Source of the DNA: an uncultured Clostridia bacterium
GTDB lineage: Bacteria > Bacillota > Clostridia > Lachnospirales > Lachnospiraceae
Reading direction: 5' to 3'
DNA length: 49,386 nt
Assembly (NCBI GenBank): GCA_947643415.1
Contig: CANRWA010000028.1
Span: 1 to 49,386 of the forward strand
Positions within the stretch are counted from its first letter, which is position 1. Each line of letters begins with the position of its first letter. Below, in pieces: positions 42,065 through 49,386 of this stretch. The notes under the pieces were generated by a model, which searched no databases, was not told where the DNA came from, and saw only the letters and a program-made list of their open reading frames with translations. The translations under genes were made by a program, and so were the position numbers.

Positions 42065-43378
42065 TCACCTCCTTTCCTGCTCTGCCTGCTGGCGTGCCTT
42101 TGCCTGCACCGCTCCCTTTGCTGTTTCCTTTTCCACTGTGGCTTTCCCGCTTTCCCATTTTTCTGCCGCCCGCAGCCGCTGTTCCATCTCCACGGACTGT
42201 TTCTCAATGCGGACGCACATCCGTATCTCTTTACGCAGGGGCTTTAATTTCCCGGTGATTTCCCGAAGCCTTTCACAGCCGGGTTCTCTCCGGTACAGAC
42301 CCTGTCGCTCTCGGATGAGTTCCGCTGTCTTTTCCTCCAGCGGTTTCCGGTAAGTGGCCAGTTCCTCACGGGTGGATATGTGGTTCTTTTGTAAAAATTC
42401 CATCTGCACAATCCTCTCATCCAGCCGACGGATATCTGCCCGCAGAATGGGGGATGGATATTTCGGACGTTCTTTCAACACTCCCATCTGATACAGATAG
42501 GAATAATAAAGTGCCTGCAGTCCGTGAAGTTTTCGTTTCTGTGCCTGCTCCCCCGCATTCTTCCACTCCCGCTTTTTCGGATGCAGAATCTGTTCCCTTA
42601 TGCCGTTTTCGGAATACGGTTTCCCAAGGCTTTTCAGGCGGACATACCGTTCCATCCCCGGCGCTCTCAGGGCAATATATTTGCGGTTCAGTTTCCATTC
42701 ATATCCCCGCTTTTCCATTCGGGAAATAAACTGTCTCCATGTGAAACTTTCTGCTACAGCCTCCCGGATGTCCATGCGTATGGCAGTCCTCCATGTAGGC
42801 CTTCCTTCTTTTTCTGCCTGCCATTCGGCATAACATTTTCCTTTTCCCCCGGAGGGTTCAATCACTGACAGGCCATATTTTACGCACAATTCATCCGAAA
42901 TACGGCGCACTTCTTCATAGTAGCTCTTTCCATTGCTGTGGTATTTGCGCCCGTCTGTCATGCTGACAGAATTAAAGACTAAGTGATTGTGGTAATGTCC
43001 CGTATTCAGATGCGTAGCCACTACCACTTCATATCTGCCCTGTAAGAGCCTCTCTGCCAGTTCCAGCCCAATCGCATGCGCCAGTTCCGGCGTCACCTCC
43101 CCCTCTGCAAAACTCTGGATCAGATGGTATCCCTGCACGCCCCCTGTCTTATGGAAACGTCTCTTGGTTGCCAGCATATCCTCATAGGCAGACGAACAGA
43201 TACAGCCGATAGAATCCTCGTAGACATCTTCCTCTGTTTTCTCCCGGTTCAGGGCATAGCCTATGGCATCCTCCAGTGAATCTGCCCCCTGCTTTCCTTT
43301 CGTGGTTTTTTCCTTATCACGGATATAATGGATGGAATTATCAAGACGGTGTACCGGGATAATGCTGGTGTACGCCAT
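42065..43378 (-). CDS. Relaxase (MOBP-type, MobA/Relaxase family)
   Basis: 437 residues; ribosome sites AAGGAGG and AAGGG upstream. The metal-binding motif is THLNTGHYHNH (H123, H128, H130, H132). A Tyr in AIGYALNREKT (Y41) is the probable nicking residue. Coiled-coil, basic C-terminal half. It nicks oriT and pilots the strand into the recipient. Preceded by mobC and a palindrome-rich spacer. Confidence 0.9.
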   Translation of the reverse strand: MAYTSIIPVHRLDNSIHYIRDKEKTTKGKQGADSLEDAIGYALNREKTEEDVYEDSIGCICSSAYEDMLATKRRFHKTGGVQGYHLIQSFAEGEVTPELAHAIGLELAERLLQGRYEVVVATHLNTGHYHNHLVFNSVSMTDGRKYHSNGKSYYEEVRRISDELCVKYGLSVIEPSGGKGKCYAEWQAEKEGRPTWRTAIRMDIREAVAESFTWRQFISRMEKRGYEWKLNRKYIALRAPGMERYVRLKSLGKPYSENGIREQILHPKKREWKNAGEQAQKRKLHGLQALYYSYLYQMGVLKERPKYPSPILRADIRRLDERIVQMEFLQKNHISTREELATYRKPLEEKTAELIRERQGLYRREPGCERLREITGKLKPLRKEIRMCVRIEKQSVEMEQRLRAAEKWESGKATVEKETAKGAVQAKARQQAEQERR

Positions 43379-43384
43379 TTTCCC

Positions 43385-43693
43385 TTACCATTCCTCCTTT
43401 ACGGTTTTCCATGTCTCTCTGGCAATCCGCAGCATTTCCTCCACACGCTCCGGCTCTGCCATGCCGGAAGTATTGGCGGCACGGGCAAGCTGGTTGGCAT
43501 TGTTGCACAGCCCCGCTATCTTGCGCAGCAAATCCGCATGGTGTTCACACGGCTTTGCCCGAACCTCTGCGCCCATAATCATGGATCGCAGATATTCCTC
43601 CCGGCTGAACCCGCTCTTTTTCACCTGCTCATCCAGATAGCGCAGTTCCTTTGCGTTCAGATGCACCGGGATTACATGGTTACGTTTCCTCAT
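43385..43693 (-). CDS. mobC: MobC-type relaxosome accessory protein
   Basis: About 102 residues; GGAAGG 7 bases before ATG 43693. Ribbon-helix-helix start (VIPVHLNAKELRYLDEQVKK) and the MobC motif LLRKIAGLCNNANQLARAAN. Binds oriT and helps the relaxase melt the nick region. Ends 6 bases before the relaxase gene. Confidence 0.88.
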   Translation of the reverse strand: MRKRNHVIPVHLNAKELRYLDEQVKKSGFSREEYLRSMIMGAEVRAKPCEHHADLLRKIAGLCNNANQLARAANTSGMAEPERVEEMLRIARETWKTVKEEW

Positions 43694-43721
43694 CACTCTA
43701 CCTTCCTTACCTTATTTCTGT

Positions 43722-43890
43722 ACTAGTACAACGAATATTAAATAATTGGCAGTTTGACTTGCCTATTTTCCCGATAGCACGACTCCACAAGCCTCGACGT
43801 AGCCACCGCTACGCCTACGTTTGTGAAGCCGCACTCTCAGAAAAATATTCTGCGTCAAACTATCCAAAACTTAATTTTCGTTGTACTAGT
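43722..43890. repeat. MITE-like inverted-repeat element, copy 1
   Basis: Ends ACTAGTACAACGAA and TTCGTTGTACTAGT are exact complements. Next to the ends are TTGGCAGTTTGACTTGC and TATCCAAAACTTAA. It is about 169 bp, without a gene. A shorter relative lies at 44390-44452 on the other side of the deoxyribosyltransferase-like gene. Confidence 0.65.
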
Positions 43891-43904
43891 TTCTCGTCTG
43901 CCGG

Positions 43905-43990
43905 GGGATTGGGGTACTCCCCAAAGTGCGTTTGGATATCCAAACGCTATGCTTGCAAAACCTGCCGCACCGACAAAACCGGTGCGCACC
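43905..43990. other. Candidate oriT
   Basis: Three closely spaced inverted repeats lie upstream of mobC-relaxase: TTGGGGTACTCCCCAA (43909-43924), a perfect 20-bp palindrome centred on GGATATCC (43928-43947), and CGCACCG-N7-CGGTGCG (43966-43986). AAGTGCG (43924-43930) between the first two resembles the AAGTGCG core near nic in IncQ/pSK41-type origins. Position and structure fit an origin of transfer; the nick is not determined. Confidence 0.45.
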
Positions 43991-44047
43991 CTGCAGATTC
44001 TGTCTGTCAGGCCGTTCTTCCGACAGTCTTTTTTCTTTTGGACTGAT

Positions 44048-44371
44048 TTACTCCGATTCCTTTATTTTGATTAACCCATCCAGCGTGGTACAGATAATAT
44101 GTAACCGTTCTGCCGTACTGATTTCGGCGTTCATCGTCTCCGTCACTTCCCTGCCGCAGACCACGACCATCCGGCAGCGGCGTAACAAAAGATGCGACAT
44201 CCGTAACATCGCCTGTGCATCCTCCGCCTCGCTCTCATCCAAGAATGGCGCAAAGCCAAAGCGTGGACAGATTGGCACATATCCCATCTCATAAATCTTG
44301 CGGCAGTATTTCTGCACCTTCATCCTGCCCTCATCAGCCGGGCAGCATACATAAGCCAGCGCCTGTTCCAT
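44048..44371 (-). CDS. Nucleoside 2-deoxyribosyltransferase-like protein (DUF4406/DUF7768 type)
   Basis: About 107 residues from ATG 44371 with AAAGGAGG upstream. Rossmann-like NDT fold: ALAYVCCPADEG, YEMGYVPICPRFGFAPFLDE, LLRRCRMVVVCGREVTETMNAE. Might act on modified nucleotides, or simply bind them. Flanked on both sides by the MITE-like repeats. Confidence 0.7.
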   Translation of the reverse strand: MEQALAYVCCPADEGRMKVQKYCRKIYEMGYVPICPRFGFAPFLDESEAEDAQAMLRMSHLLLRRCRMVVVCGREVTETMNAEISTAERLHIICTTLDGLIKIKESE

Positions 44372-44389
44372 CACAGCCCCTCCTTTCCG

Positions 44390-44452
44390 GTACAACGAAA
44401 ATTAAGTCTTAGATAGCAAGTCAAACTGCCAATTACTTAATATTCGTTGTAC
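44390..44452. repeat. MITE-like inverted-repeat element, copy 2 (63 bp)
   Basis: GTACAACGAAAATTAAG at one end and CTTAATATTCGTTGTAC at the other are complementary but for one base. The interior GCAAGTCAAACTGCCAA matches, inverted, the segment of copy 1 at about 43745-43761. It looks like a deleted form of copy 1 in inverted orientation. Confidence 0.65.
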
Positions 44453-44518
44453 CTGCATCCATACGGATGCCCTGATTTTGTTCCAATGCATTTTATGGCA
44501 TCCCATTGGATGCCTACG

Positions 44519-45319
44519 CTACTCTCCTTCTCCTTTTTGTGCCTCCAGCGCAAACCTTACCCTGTCCGTTCCCAGCTTATAATAAGCGTCCGTCACCTCA
44601 ATTCCGACAGCACGGTAGCCTTCCTCAATCGCTGCAAGCACCGTAGTACCCGCTCCGGCAAACGGATCTAAAATCATCCCGTTCGGCTCGCAGATTTGTA
44701 CCACATCTTTCATAAGCTGCAAAGGCTTTTCCGTCACATGGATGCGGTTCTACGGATTCCCATAACGGAACACCCCCGGCAGGCAGGAAACCGGACGGCT
44801 GATTGGCATTGGTCCGTTGCTCCCCCATACGATGTACTCTGCCTGCTGGCGGAATCGTCCTTTCTGCGGACGGGAATTTCCCTTGTCCCACACAGCCGTT
44901 CCCCGCCATATCCATCCCGCCCACTGCAGGGCGTCTGTGATGGACGGATACTGTCTCCAGTCGATAAACAGACAGATTGGCGCACCTGCTTTACAGGCTT
45001 TACGCACATCGTACAGCCACTCTGCCATCCAGTGTGTCCATGAGCGCTGGTCCTTGTTGTCTCCGTCAAAATCCGGCAGGGCATTTTCCGCTTTCATGCT
45101 GCTGTATTTCTGGTTTGTGGTGCGGTTTCTCTCATTCTGCTTCGTCCCTCCGGATGCATACGGCGGGTCCGTGACCACCGCATCAAATACGGCAGGTTCA
45201 AACGCCTTGACCAGTCTGAGGGTATCCCCATGCAGAATCTCCCAATTCTCTCCCCCGGTATGTTCCTCCGGAATCATCCCCTCCTGCATTATGTTTTCCA
45301 GTTTCAGATTACTCTCCAT
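44519..45319 (-). pseudogene. DNA methyltransferase (N6/N4 type), interrupted by one TAG
   Basis: Frame of 266 codons from ATG 45319 (AGAGGA 8 bases upstream). The N-terminal half has catalytic VVTDPPYASGG (DPPY) near residue 50; the C-terminal half has the SAM-binding LDPFAGAGTT. This order (DPPY before FxGxG) is the beta class of amino-methyltransferases. Codon 190 is TAG (44750-44752), between VFRYGNP and NRIHVTEKPLQLM, so the SAM-binding motif is cut off unless read through. Both halves remain conserved. It lies between the deoxyribosyltransferase-like gene and accessory genes that include metK. Confidence 0.85.
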
Positions 45320-45374
45320 TCACATCATCCTCTCTTTTCTATATTTTGCTTTTCGTAACAAACAAATTTTCGAG

Positions 45375-46145
45375 TCACCGGCATTCCTCCCCCCTGTTCC
45401 TTTTCTTCGCTTTCGGTGCTTTTTCCGTGCCGCTGCTCAATTCCGTTTCCACATATTCGCTAATGATTCCGGGCGCTTTATAATAATCTCCGCAGCACTG
45501 CACCCGTTCCCACATTTCTTCCGCTTCTTTCTGCTGTCCGTTCCTTCTCAGCAGCCGTCTGGCGTCCCCCATGATGGAAAAAATGTTCCCGTCATGCCCT
45601 AAAAGTTTCAATTTTGGCTTTTTCACTGCCTTTGGCTGTTTTTGTTCATCCGATGGCGCTTTCTCCTGCTCTTTGAAACAAAATCCATCCCACTGCCAGA
45701 AATGTACATTTAAAGTTCCCCCGTCCACTTCAATGTCTCTCTGCTCAAATCCCTCGCCCCAGCCGTCACTGTACTGCCCGGTAATGTAGTCACACAGTTC
45801 CTTCATTTCCGACTCGTCCAGATATTCTTTTAGCTCCAGCGTAGTGCAGCCATATAAAACGCCATCGGCTTCCTTGACAGAGACAACTGCGCTGATTACT
45901 TTTTCTTTGATTTCGGGTGTCCCTTCAAAGTAATCCATCAGATTGCAAGGGGTTCCATTCCCACACAAATCATTCTCTTTTGCCACCATCTCCTGAATAC
46001 TTCCCTGATACTGGACGAGGTCGGCGCCGCTTAGCATTTCCCCATCCGGTTCATCTTCCTCCCATTCCCTGTAATCCGAGTAAAACTCTGCCGTCAACGG
46101 AGTCAGAAGTTCTATTTGCGGTATATCGGTTTCTTTTTCTTTCAT
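45375..46145 (-). CDS. Conserved ICE protein, unknown
   Basis: About 256 residues from ATG 46145 with AAGGGGGA upstream. Not recognised. Acidic N-terminal region (FYSDYREWEEDEPDGEMLSG), a mid region with NLMDYFEGTPEIKEKVISAV and YLDESEMKELCDYITGQYSD, then a basic linker and GNIFSIMGDARRLLRRNGQQ. Resembles proteins carried with the methyltransferase in this type of ICE. A long hairpin lies just upstream. Confidence 0.6.
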   Translation of the reverse strand: MKEKETDIPQIELLTPLTAEFYSDYREWEEDEPDGEMLSGADLVQYQGSIQEMVAKENDLCGNGTPCNLMDYFEGTPEIKEKVISAVVSVKEADGVLYGCTTLELKEYLDESEMKELCDYITGQYSDGWGEGFEQRDIEVDGGTLNVHFWQWDGFCFKEQEKAPSDEQKQPKAVKKPKLKLLGHDGNIFSIMGDARRLLRRNGQQKEAEEMWERVQCCGDYYKAPGIISEYVETELSSGTEKAPKAKKRNRGEECR

Positions 46146-46162
46146 GTCAGTCCCCCTTTCTA

Positions 46163-46235
46163 AAATGCAGGAACTGTTCGGCTGCCAAAAATGCGCCATA
46201 CAGCGCAAAATGGCAGCCGAACAGTTCCTGCATTT
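46163..46235. repeat. Perfect 25-bp inverted repeat (large hairpin)
   Basis: Arms 46163-46187 and 46211-46235 are exact complements (core AGGAACTGTTCGGCTGCC), separated by 23 bases that hold an inner TGCGC/GCGCA stem. It sits between the TOPRIM gene stop (46261) and the ribosome site of the 256-residue protein. No U-run, so not a standard terminator. It could be an mRNA processing or attenuation signal, a single-strand origin, or a palindromic mobile repeat. Confidence 0.8.
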
Positions 46236-46260
46236 GATTGCTATTGATTTACAATACTAT

Positions 46261-47237
46261 TTACCGAACGGCGGCATGTGTATTCTCAACTTTTTCCTGC
46301 CTGTTCTTTTCTGCCGCCTGCTTTGCCATGTCGCCATAGTCCATTCCGGCTTCTGCCGGCAGGTTCTCCATTATCCGGTATCTCCCCCCGTAGGCCTCCC
46401 TGATATGGCTGCATGCCCACCGTCCGGCAAAATCATTGTCCATGCAGATTTCAATTTCCTCTGTTTCCGGGTGCATCTTCAGGAAATGTTCCAGAGCCGC
46501 AGGCCGTTTCATCTTCCTCTGTGTCTCCCCCTCTTTTGGTGCGCTGATTCCTCCCAGCGCCAGCCTGTATTTCTCTGCCATGCCTCTTTCCAGTGTCATA
46601 TGCGCCATCGCGTCAATCCCCGCCTCATACACAGCCACACGGTGGGATTCCCCCTCCGGCGGGATACAGAACGCAAAGGATTTCTCACTCCCTGCCTGCT
46701 CAATCCGAAAAACTTTCCCCGGCGAATCATATATCCCCCGCAGAAAAGCATATCTGGCTTTTCCCGATTCATCCTTTCCAACAAAAACAGCGTTATGGTA
46801 GGGAGCGCTTTCATACAATATCCCCAGCCGGATGCAGTATTCCATGACACCTGAACTGATGCCCCGCCCGGTCAGATACCTCTGTATGCGGTCACAGTTT
46901 TTATACCGCTCTGGGAGAACAAACGGTTTCCGCTGTCTCTCTGGCTGCACTCCGGGAATATAGGAGGGGCTCTCCCCACAAAGCTGGCGGACAGCGTCCA
47001 CAAATGCCATCCCGTCCACATGGATTAAGAAATTCAGTGCGCTCTGCCCTCCGATATCCCTTGACTTCCAGTGCCATTTACTGGTGATTTCATTGATTTT
47101 GAAGCTGTCATGGTCCGTAAGCTGCCACTCATTTCTGGCAGACGATTTCTGCAGGCGGTTCGGCTGGTATCGTTTCAGATACTCAATGGCAGTCATCTCC
47201 CTTGCGGCACAAATTTCTTCCTCGCTTACCCATGCCA

Positions 47238-47238
<1 letters not shown>
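46261..47238 (-). CDS. DUF3991/TOPRIM primase-like protein
   Basis: About 325 residues from ATG 47238, which overlaps the metK stop (TGATG). N-terminal DUF3991-like domain (ARNEWQLTDHDSFKINEITS, WHWKSRDIGGQSALNFLIHV), then TOPRIM: VAVYEAGIDAMAH (Glu) near 205 and ICMDNDFAGR (Asp pair) near 265. TOPRIM proteins of ICEs may prime complementary-strand synthesis after transfer. Translationally coupled to metK. Confidence 0.8.
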
Positions 47239-48395
<1,157 letters not shown>

Positions 48396-48417
48396 GTTCC
48401 ACCTCATTTCTGTGCAT

Positions 48418-48462
48418 AAAAAATGGCGTGGCGCATTCCTTTTGCTCGGAACACACCACGCC
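48418..48462 (-). terminator. Terminator between PBECR4 gene and metK
   Basis: Minus-strand stem GGCGTGG / CCACGCC with an inner TTCC/GGAA pairing, followed by A then six T. Confidence 0.75.
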
Positions 48463-48480
48463 GGGTTTACTGGTTCTTAT

Positions 48481-49059
48481 TCACTTTTTGCTCAATCGGT
48501 CAAATAAAATAGTTTCCTCTCCTGTAGACAATCTTATTTTCTTTTTAAATAAAAGTGTCCACGATGCCTGATTTTTTGTGTAATCCCTTTTCCCCTCCGG
48601 GAAAAAAGAACGGCAGAAATAATAATCCGCTTTTTTATCTTTTGCCAGAAAGAGAAAAACATTTTTGTTCTGAATCCGGTTCTTCATCAGATAATCTGCC
48701 TGTATCATGGAAAAAGCATTCATCTTCTCATTATATTTAAAGATGGTATCATTGCTGTCAAACAAATCCTCCAAATACGGAAACAGGTCCACCCGTTCCG
48801 CAATCTTATGGTAATGGTCCGATGCCTCTACCTGTTTCTGTGTGATTTTCTTTTCCCTGATCTCATCAAATATTTTTCCTCTGTCGCGGCTCAAATTCGG
48901 CATATCGGTCAGGTACTGCAGTCCCATCAGATGGAAACAGTCCTTTTTGCCAAAACGAATGGTTAATTCTACGGCTGTCCCTTTCCGGCCTAAGACCAGA
49001 CGGTATTCCGTATCAAGCAGCGGACAGAAAGAAGTAACGCAGTCGTATATCGTATGCAT
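48481..49059 (-). CDS. PBECR4-like nuclease-domain protein
   Basis: About 192 residues from ATG 49059 (MHTIYD; GATGAGG immediately upstream). Earlier in-frame GTG starts lie before or inside a terminator hairpin. Motifs FHLMGLQYLTDMPNLSRDRG, YHKIAERVDLFPYLEDLF and KADYYFCRSFF match the PBECR4 proteins, a RelE/Barnase-type nuclease group on mobile elements. Active residues not assigned. Role could be toxin or RNA cleavage during transfer. Confidence 0.7.
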   Translation of the reverse strand: MHTIYDCVTSFCPLLDTEYRLVLGRKGTAVELTIRFGKKDCFHLMGLQYLTDMPNLSRDRGKIFDEIREKKITQKQVEASDHYHKIAERVDLFPYLEDLFDSNDTIFKYNEKMNAFSMIQADYLMKNRIQNKNVFLFLAKDKKADYYFCRSFFPEGKRDYTKNQASWTLLFKKKIRLSTGEETILFDRLSKK

Positions 49060-49083
49060 ATCCTCATCCCGTCTGTTTTTAAT

Positions 49084-49109
49084 AAAGAAAAGCTCTGCCG
49101 AAGCAGAGC
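49084..49109 (-). terminator. UUCG-loop terminator upstream of PBECR4 gene
   Basis: Minus-strand GCTCTGC-TTCG-GCAGAGC (49092-49109) followed by TTTTCTTT. It ends the candidate small RNA transcript or attenuates the downstream gene. Confidence 0.7.
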
Positions 49110-49254
49110 CTTTCTGACATTTTCTTTCGACAACCACCGGTCATCTAGCCAGATTGTGGTAAATGCCAAACCCTTATAAAGCTCGCAAGACACTGCCCTC
49201 TGGCACAACATCCTGTATCAACGCTTTGACAGACACTCGCCGTTGCCTATCTTC
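49084..49254 (-). ncRNA. Candidate small RNA / leader
   Basis: A strong minus-strand promoter, TTGACA (49284-49289), 17-base spacer, TACTAT (49261-49266), would start RNA near 49254 and end at the UUCG terminator about 170 bases later. Short frames inside lack good ribosome sites. The region could be a regulatory RNA or an attenuated leader of the PBECR4-metK genes. 49290-49386 shows nothing further. Confidence 0.4.
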
Positions 49255-49386
49255 ATTATTATAGTACAACGGACTGCAAATTATGTCAATCAAAATCTGC
49301 CGTTTTTTGCTGCAGCAAAACCTCCCCTCCGGTCGGGTCTTCGACACTTGTAAACTAAATAAATCTTCACAAACCGCATAACAGTG

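Noticed and set aside
49137..49211. Upstream start for the PBECR4-like protein or a separate small peptide gene
   Set aside because: The extension lies across the terminator hairpin and lacks a ribosome site, so the start at 49059 is preferred.

Overview
The window looks like an accessory region from an anaerobic Gram-positive bacterium of the Clostridia, most likely a Lachnospiraceae-type gut organism. This is inferred from strong GGAGG ribosome sites, many [4Fe-4S] proteins, rubredoxin and superoxide reductase, and a Firmicutes-style type IV secretion module (VirB4, VirD4, PrgI, PcfB, MobC/relaxase, lysozyme-CHAP protein). No rRNA, tRNA or CRISPR array was seen. Almost all genes lie on the minus strand.

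Layout, left to right. 0-2.3 kb: a large membrane sensor. 2.6-3.4 kb: two decayed flavodoxin fragments. 3.6-8.4 kb: an AT-rich defence block with a Gabija pair (GajA OLD-family nuclease, GajB helicase) followed by a YhcG/DUF1016 PD-(D/E)XK nuclease. 8.85-13.7 kb: a Tn554-like recombination module of three different tyrosine recombinases plus a TnpC-like protein. 13.9-17.8 kb: an Fe-S helicase, a sigma-like regulator and an OmpR-type DNA-binding protein. 17.9-28.9 kb: a redox and ADP-ribosylation cargo. It holds rubredoxin, a broken IS110 element, GNAT, superoxide reductase, CGGC protein, Mrp ATPase, DUF134-NifX, paired chromate transporters, ferredoxins, a NapH-like membrane protein, thioredoxin, a Crp/Fnr regulator, a macrodomain hydrolase, an HxlR regulator, a class-M sirtuin and an FMN-binding protein. 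29-49.4 kb: the conjugation core of an integrative conjugative element (ICE), with a toxin-antitoxin pair, a DNA methyltransferase and its own S-adenosylmethionine synthetase.

The most striking new signal is an apparent regulon in the redox cargo. Five promoters (DUF134-NifX operon, chromate operon, hxlR-macro operon, sirtuin, FMN-binding protein) carry a related 24-bp imperfect palindrome, roughly GTTACT-N12-AGTATC, placed directly against the -35 box, each with a 17-bp spacer. The HxlR protein in the middle is the natural candidate for binding it, probably as an activator.

The second theme is single-base damage. Three otherwise well-conserved genes (macrodomain hydrolase, ArdC-like protein, DNA methyltransferase) each contain exactly one in-frame TAG. 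VirD4 and the IS110 transposase each carry a 1-bp frameshift. Two further genes have a good ribosome site but ATC or ATA where ATG would be expected. This could be real decay, suppression or sequence error. Other notable items are a candidate IS110 guide RNA, a candidate oriT, a pair of MITE-like repeats, a 25-bp perfect hairpin and a promoter-to-terminator candidate small RNA at the right edge.
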